Shown here one piece after another: positions 4,847-7,055 of a DNA stretch of 7,055 bases. A program made the position numbers and the translations under genes. Below the pieces are notes generated by a model. It saw nothing but the letters and a program-made list of their open reading frames with translations, was not told the origin of the DNA and searched no databases. This stretch comes from Chlamydiota bacterium (GTDB taxonomy: Bacteria > Auribacterota > UBA3054 > B51-G9): contig QMOL01000150.1 in assembly GCA_003648225.1 (NCBI GenBank), forward strand, positions 1-7,055. Reading direction: 5' to 3'. The stretch's first letter is position 1, and each line of letters begins with the position of its first letter.

Positions 4847-5377
4847 TTATTCAGAGACTTTTTCTGTCTTTTCAACATTTTCATCTACAACTGTTTCATC
4901 AGGTTTTGTTTCTTCTTCCTGAGTTTGAATATCGCCTGACACTTCAGTATCGACAGTAAATTCGTCCTCTGTCTTTGTAGATTTTTTACGTTCTTTAAAA
5001 GTCACTTCAGCGTCAACATACTCTAAAATTGCCATAGGGGCATTATCGCCTCTCCGGGATTCGAGTTTAATAATTCTGGTATAACCGCCTGGTCTTTCAG
5101 CGAAACGGGGACCGAGAACATCAAAGAGCTTTCTGATATTTTTCTTTTCTTCATCAGTATCCGGTCTTAGAAAAGCGATAGCAAGTCTGCGGGAATGAAG
5201 CGTGTTTTTTTTCGCGAGAGTTATCATCTTGTCAGCATATCTTTTTGCCGAGCGGGCGAGTCTGAGTTTAGTAGTAACCCGTTCATGCATAATAAGGCTG
5301 GCAATAATGTTTGAAAGAGTTGCTTTACGATGTGGCGTTTTTTTGCCTAATTTGTCTGTGCGTTTTCTGTGTCGCAT
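4847..5377 (-). CDS. rplQ: 50S ribosomal protein L17 (bL17) with acidic C-terminal extension
   Basis: bL17 is a large-subunit protein near the exit-tunnel side. Residues 1 to about 125 are the conserved domain: MRHRKRTDKLGKKTPHRKA at the start, LIMHERVTTKLRLA, AKRYADKMITLAKK, LGPRFAERPGGYTRI, then NAPMAILEYVD. Typical L17 proteins have about 115-130 residues; this one has 176. The added tail, about 136-176, is low-complexity and strongly acidic (for example QTQEEETKPDETVVDENVEK). Tails like this are, as I recall, common in the Bacteroidota/Chlorobiota group. The ATG at 5377 is fixed by the family N-terminus; GGAAAA lies upstream as a weak SD. It follows rpoA by only 21 bp, the classic rpoA-rplQ arrangement. 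Confidence 0.96.
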   Translation of the reverse strand: MRHRKRTDKLGKKTPHRKATLSNIIASLIMHERVTTKLRLARSAKRYADKMITLAKKNTLHSRRLAIAFLRPDTDEEKKNIRKLFDVLGPRFAERPGGYTRIIKLESRRGDNAPMAILEYVDAEVTFKERKKSTKTEDEFTVDTEVSGDIQTQEEETKPDETVVDENVEKTEKVSE

Positions 5378-5398
5378 AGTATTATTTTCCGTTTAGTT

Positions 5399-6436
5399 CT
5401 ATTTTTTTTTGGTTTTAGCGCTTTTTTTCATCATATCGGCAATTTGTTTATCAGTTGCCGGTTCCGCTTTGAGAGTAAGATTTTTATCTTTCAAGCCGGA
5501 AAGTATTTCACTAACCGCTTTAGCACCGAAATTTTTAATTGTGAGTAGTTCAGATTCGGTTTTCTTTGCCAATTTACCAACCGTATCAACCCCCACTGCC
5601 GCGAGAGAATTAATAATTCTCTTTGGAAGATTGATATTCTCGAGAGATTCATTTTCAGAATCAAATTCATCAGGTTTCTCATCAGTTGGGATTTCTTTAT
5701 CTTCCGCCTCTTCCTTCCAATCTTCAAGATAAGCCGGTTCACCGATATCGCTGAATAACTGAACATGGTCAAGCAATAATTCAGCTGACTGAACAGTTGC
5801 GGCAACAGCGTCAATTCTTCCATCAGTCCATACTTCAAGAACAAGTCTGTCATAATCAGTTTTCATACCTACACGGGCAGCTTCAACAACGTAGCGTACT
5901 TTGCTAACCGGCGAGAATAATGAATCGATAGCGATCACCCCGATAGGCTGTTTTTTATCTTTATTAAGTTCAGCCGGTCTGTATCCTCTGCCAACGGCGA
6001 CAGAAAATTCCATGCGGATACTTGCTTTTTTATCGAGCGAACAGACAACCAGGTCAGGATTCAGCACAGTAACACCGGCAGGCACTTTAATCATGCCGGC
6101 AGTAACATCGCCCTGAGTTTTAGCTTTAAGTTCACATTTAAAAGGTTTTCTTGATGTAACATCAAAGAGAACTTTTTTAAGATTAAGAATAATGTGGGTT
6201 ACATCTTCATAAACACCATCAACGGTATCGAACTCGTGTTTTGCGCCTTCGATTTTGACGGAAGTTATTGCAGCGCCTTCAAGCGAGGAAAGAAGAACGC
6301 GGCGGAGGGAATTACCGATAGTGTGACCGAAGCCTGCTTCAAAAGGTTCTGCGACCATTTTAGCATAGTTAGGAGTAGCGGTTTCATTATCAACCACAAC
6401 GCTCTTCGGCATTTCGAATTTTGTTTGCTTAGCCAT
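5399..6436 (-). CDS. rpoA: DNA-directed RNA polymerase subunit alpha
   Basis: Alpha dimerises to seed RNA polymerase assembly, and its C-terminal domain contacts UP-element DNA and activators. The 345-residue length is slightly above the E. coli length. The N-terminal domain (about 1-235) shows GHTIGNSLRRVLLSSLEGAA (37-56, including the assembly Arg at 45), GRGYRPAE (149-156), and DSLFSPVSKVRYVVEAARVG (171-190). A strongly acidic linker (about 236-265) joins it to the C-terminal domain (about 266-325): NLPKRIINSLAAVGVDTVGK and IKNFGAKAVSEIL. DNA-contact residues R273, N276 and K306 match E. coli R265, N268 and K298, while S299 is replaced by Ala and K271 by Ala. A Lys-rich tail ends the chain (KKSAKTKKK). 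The start is set by the family N-terminus. It lies 47 bp after rpsD and 21 bp before rplQ. Confidence 0.97.
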   Translation of the reverse strand: MAKQTKFEMPKSVVVDNETATPNYAKMVAEPFEAGFGHTIGNSLRRVLLSSLEGAAITSVKIEGAKHEFDTVDGVYEDVTHIILNLKKVLFDVTSRKPFKCELKAKTQGDVTAGMIKVPAGVTVLNPDLVVCSLDKKASIRMEFSVAVGRGYRPAELNKDKKQPIGVIAIDSLFSPVSKVRYVVEAARVGMKTDYDRLVLEVWTDGRIDAVAATVQSAELLLDHVQLFSDIGEPAYLEDWKEEAEDKEIPTDEKPDEFDSENESLENINLPKRIINSLAAVGVDTVGKLAKKTESELLTIKNFGAKAVSEILSGLKDKNLTLKAEPATDKQIADMMKKSAKTKKK

Positions 6437-6483
6437 AATTTTATCCGATTATTTTTTGAATATTGTAAGAATATAATTACAAT

Positions 6484-7055
6484 TTATTTGGAATAAAGCT
6501 CGACGATTAAAGATTCATCAACAGCAGAGGTAATATCACTTCTCTGAGGAATCCTAAGAACTGTCGCAGTAAGATTTTCTTTGTTTACCTGTAGCCAGTC
6601 CGGAGTTACAAGAGCATCGCCTGCCTCTTCGAGACAATCTTTAATATTTTTTTTAGTTTTATCATTGTCTCTGCAACTGATAACATCACCTTCAGAAACA
6701 ATAAATGAAGGTATGTCAACTTTTTTGCCGTTGACAGTAATGAGAGAATGATTAACTGTTTGTCTTGCCATAGCGAGTGACTGAGCGAAGCCGGCTTTAA
6801 ACACGACGTTATCCAAGCGTGTTTCGAGCATAACAAGAAGGTTTTCACCTGTCAGTCCTTTTTTTCTATTAGCGCGGTCGAAAAACAATCTAAATTGTTT
6901 TTCAAGAACACCATACATTCTTTTTAATTTTTGCTTTTCGCGCAACTGAAGTCCGTATTCAGACTGCTTCATTCTTCTTGATCTGCCATGCATACCCGGC
7001 GGGGTATCTCTTCGTTCGAAAGCACACTTCGGAGTGTAGCAGCGTGTTCCCTTAA
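6484..7055 (-). CDS. rpsD: 30S ribosomal protein S4 (uS4), 5' end beyond the window
   Basis: uS4 nucleates 30S assembly on 16S rRNA and in many bacteria regulates the alpha operon. The frame runs open through the right edge, so the Met at 6993 is internal. Upstream of it the codons read KGTRCYTPKCAFERRDTPPG, the expected S4 N-terminal region, and about 20 further residues should lie outside. Some 189 residues are visible. They include SEYGLQLREKQKLKRMYGVL, the S4 RNA-binding domain (LETRLDNVVFKAGFA, SLAMARQTVNHSLITVNGKK, VDIPSFIVSEGDVI), and the C-terminal ESLIVELYSK. The RCYTPKC pair is the second half of the zinc-binding cysteine set of 'C+' S4 proteins; the first pair would be off-window. 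It is followed by rpoA after 47 bp, the usual alpha-operon order. Confidence 0.97.
   Translation of the reverse strand, partial: KGTRCYTPKCAFERRDTPPGMHGRSRRMKQSEYGLQLREKQKLKRMYGVLEKQFRLFFDRANRKKGLTGENLLVMLETRLDNVVFKAGFAQSLAMARQTVNHSLITVNGKKVDIPSFIVSEGDVISCRDNDKTKKNIKDCLEEAGDALVTPDWLQVNKENLTATVLRIPQRSDITSAVDESLIVELYSK

Overview
The window looks like chromosomal DNA of a free-living, AT-rich bacterium. My best guess is the Bacteroidota/Chlorobiota/Ignavibacteriota side of the FCB group, but this is tentative. It rests on acidic C-terminal tails on ribosomal proteins L17 and L21, the presence of nrdR, mostly weak Shine-Dalgarno sequences, and AT-rich intergenic DNA with short palindromic repeats. 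One promoter matches the classical sigma-70 consensus exactly, which argues against a typical Bacteroidia/Flavobacteriia genome.

Layout, plus strand: (1) the 3' end of an unidentified gene (to 193); (2) a 212-bp spacer with a perfect TTGACA-N17-TATAAT promoter and a palindrome that partly matches the NrdR box; (3) nrdR, the ribonucleotide reductase repressor; (4) a 624-residue protein with an N-terminal ATP-cone followed by a shortened relative of anaerobic ribonucleotide reductase (NrdD) that has lost the parts needed for radical chemistry; (5) a 296-bp spacer with short hairpin repeats ending in CGGCTACA; (6) ispD of the MEP isoprenoid pathway, whose stop codon lies inside the left arm of a 26-bp inverted repeat enclosing about 150 bp; (7) a terminator hairpin between the converging transcription units.

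Minus strand, in transcription order from the right edge: rpsD (S4, 5' end outside the window), rpoA (RNA polymerase alpha), rplQ (L17), rplU (L21), rpmA (L27). This is the end of the alpha ribosomal operon with the L21-L27 pair attached. Gaps are 21-64 nt, and a strong U-tract terminator follows rpmA.

The most interesting item is the nrdR/NrdD-like pair. NrdR senses nucleotides through an ATP-cone. The next gene carries an ATP-cone plus an apparently inactive reductase scaffold with its own cone-like N-terminal region. It may be a nucleotide-sensing pseudoenzyme that works with NrdR or with a real reductase encoded elsewhere. That role is inference; the domain loss is read directly from the sequence.
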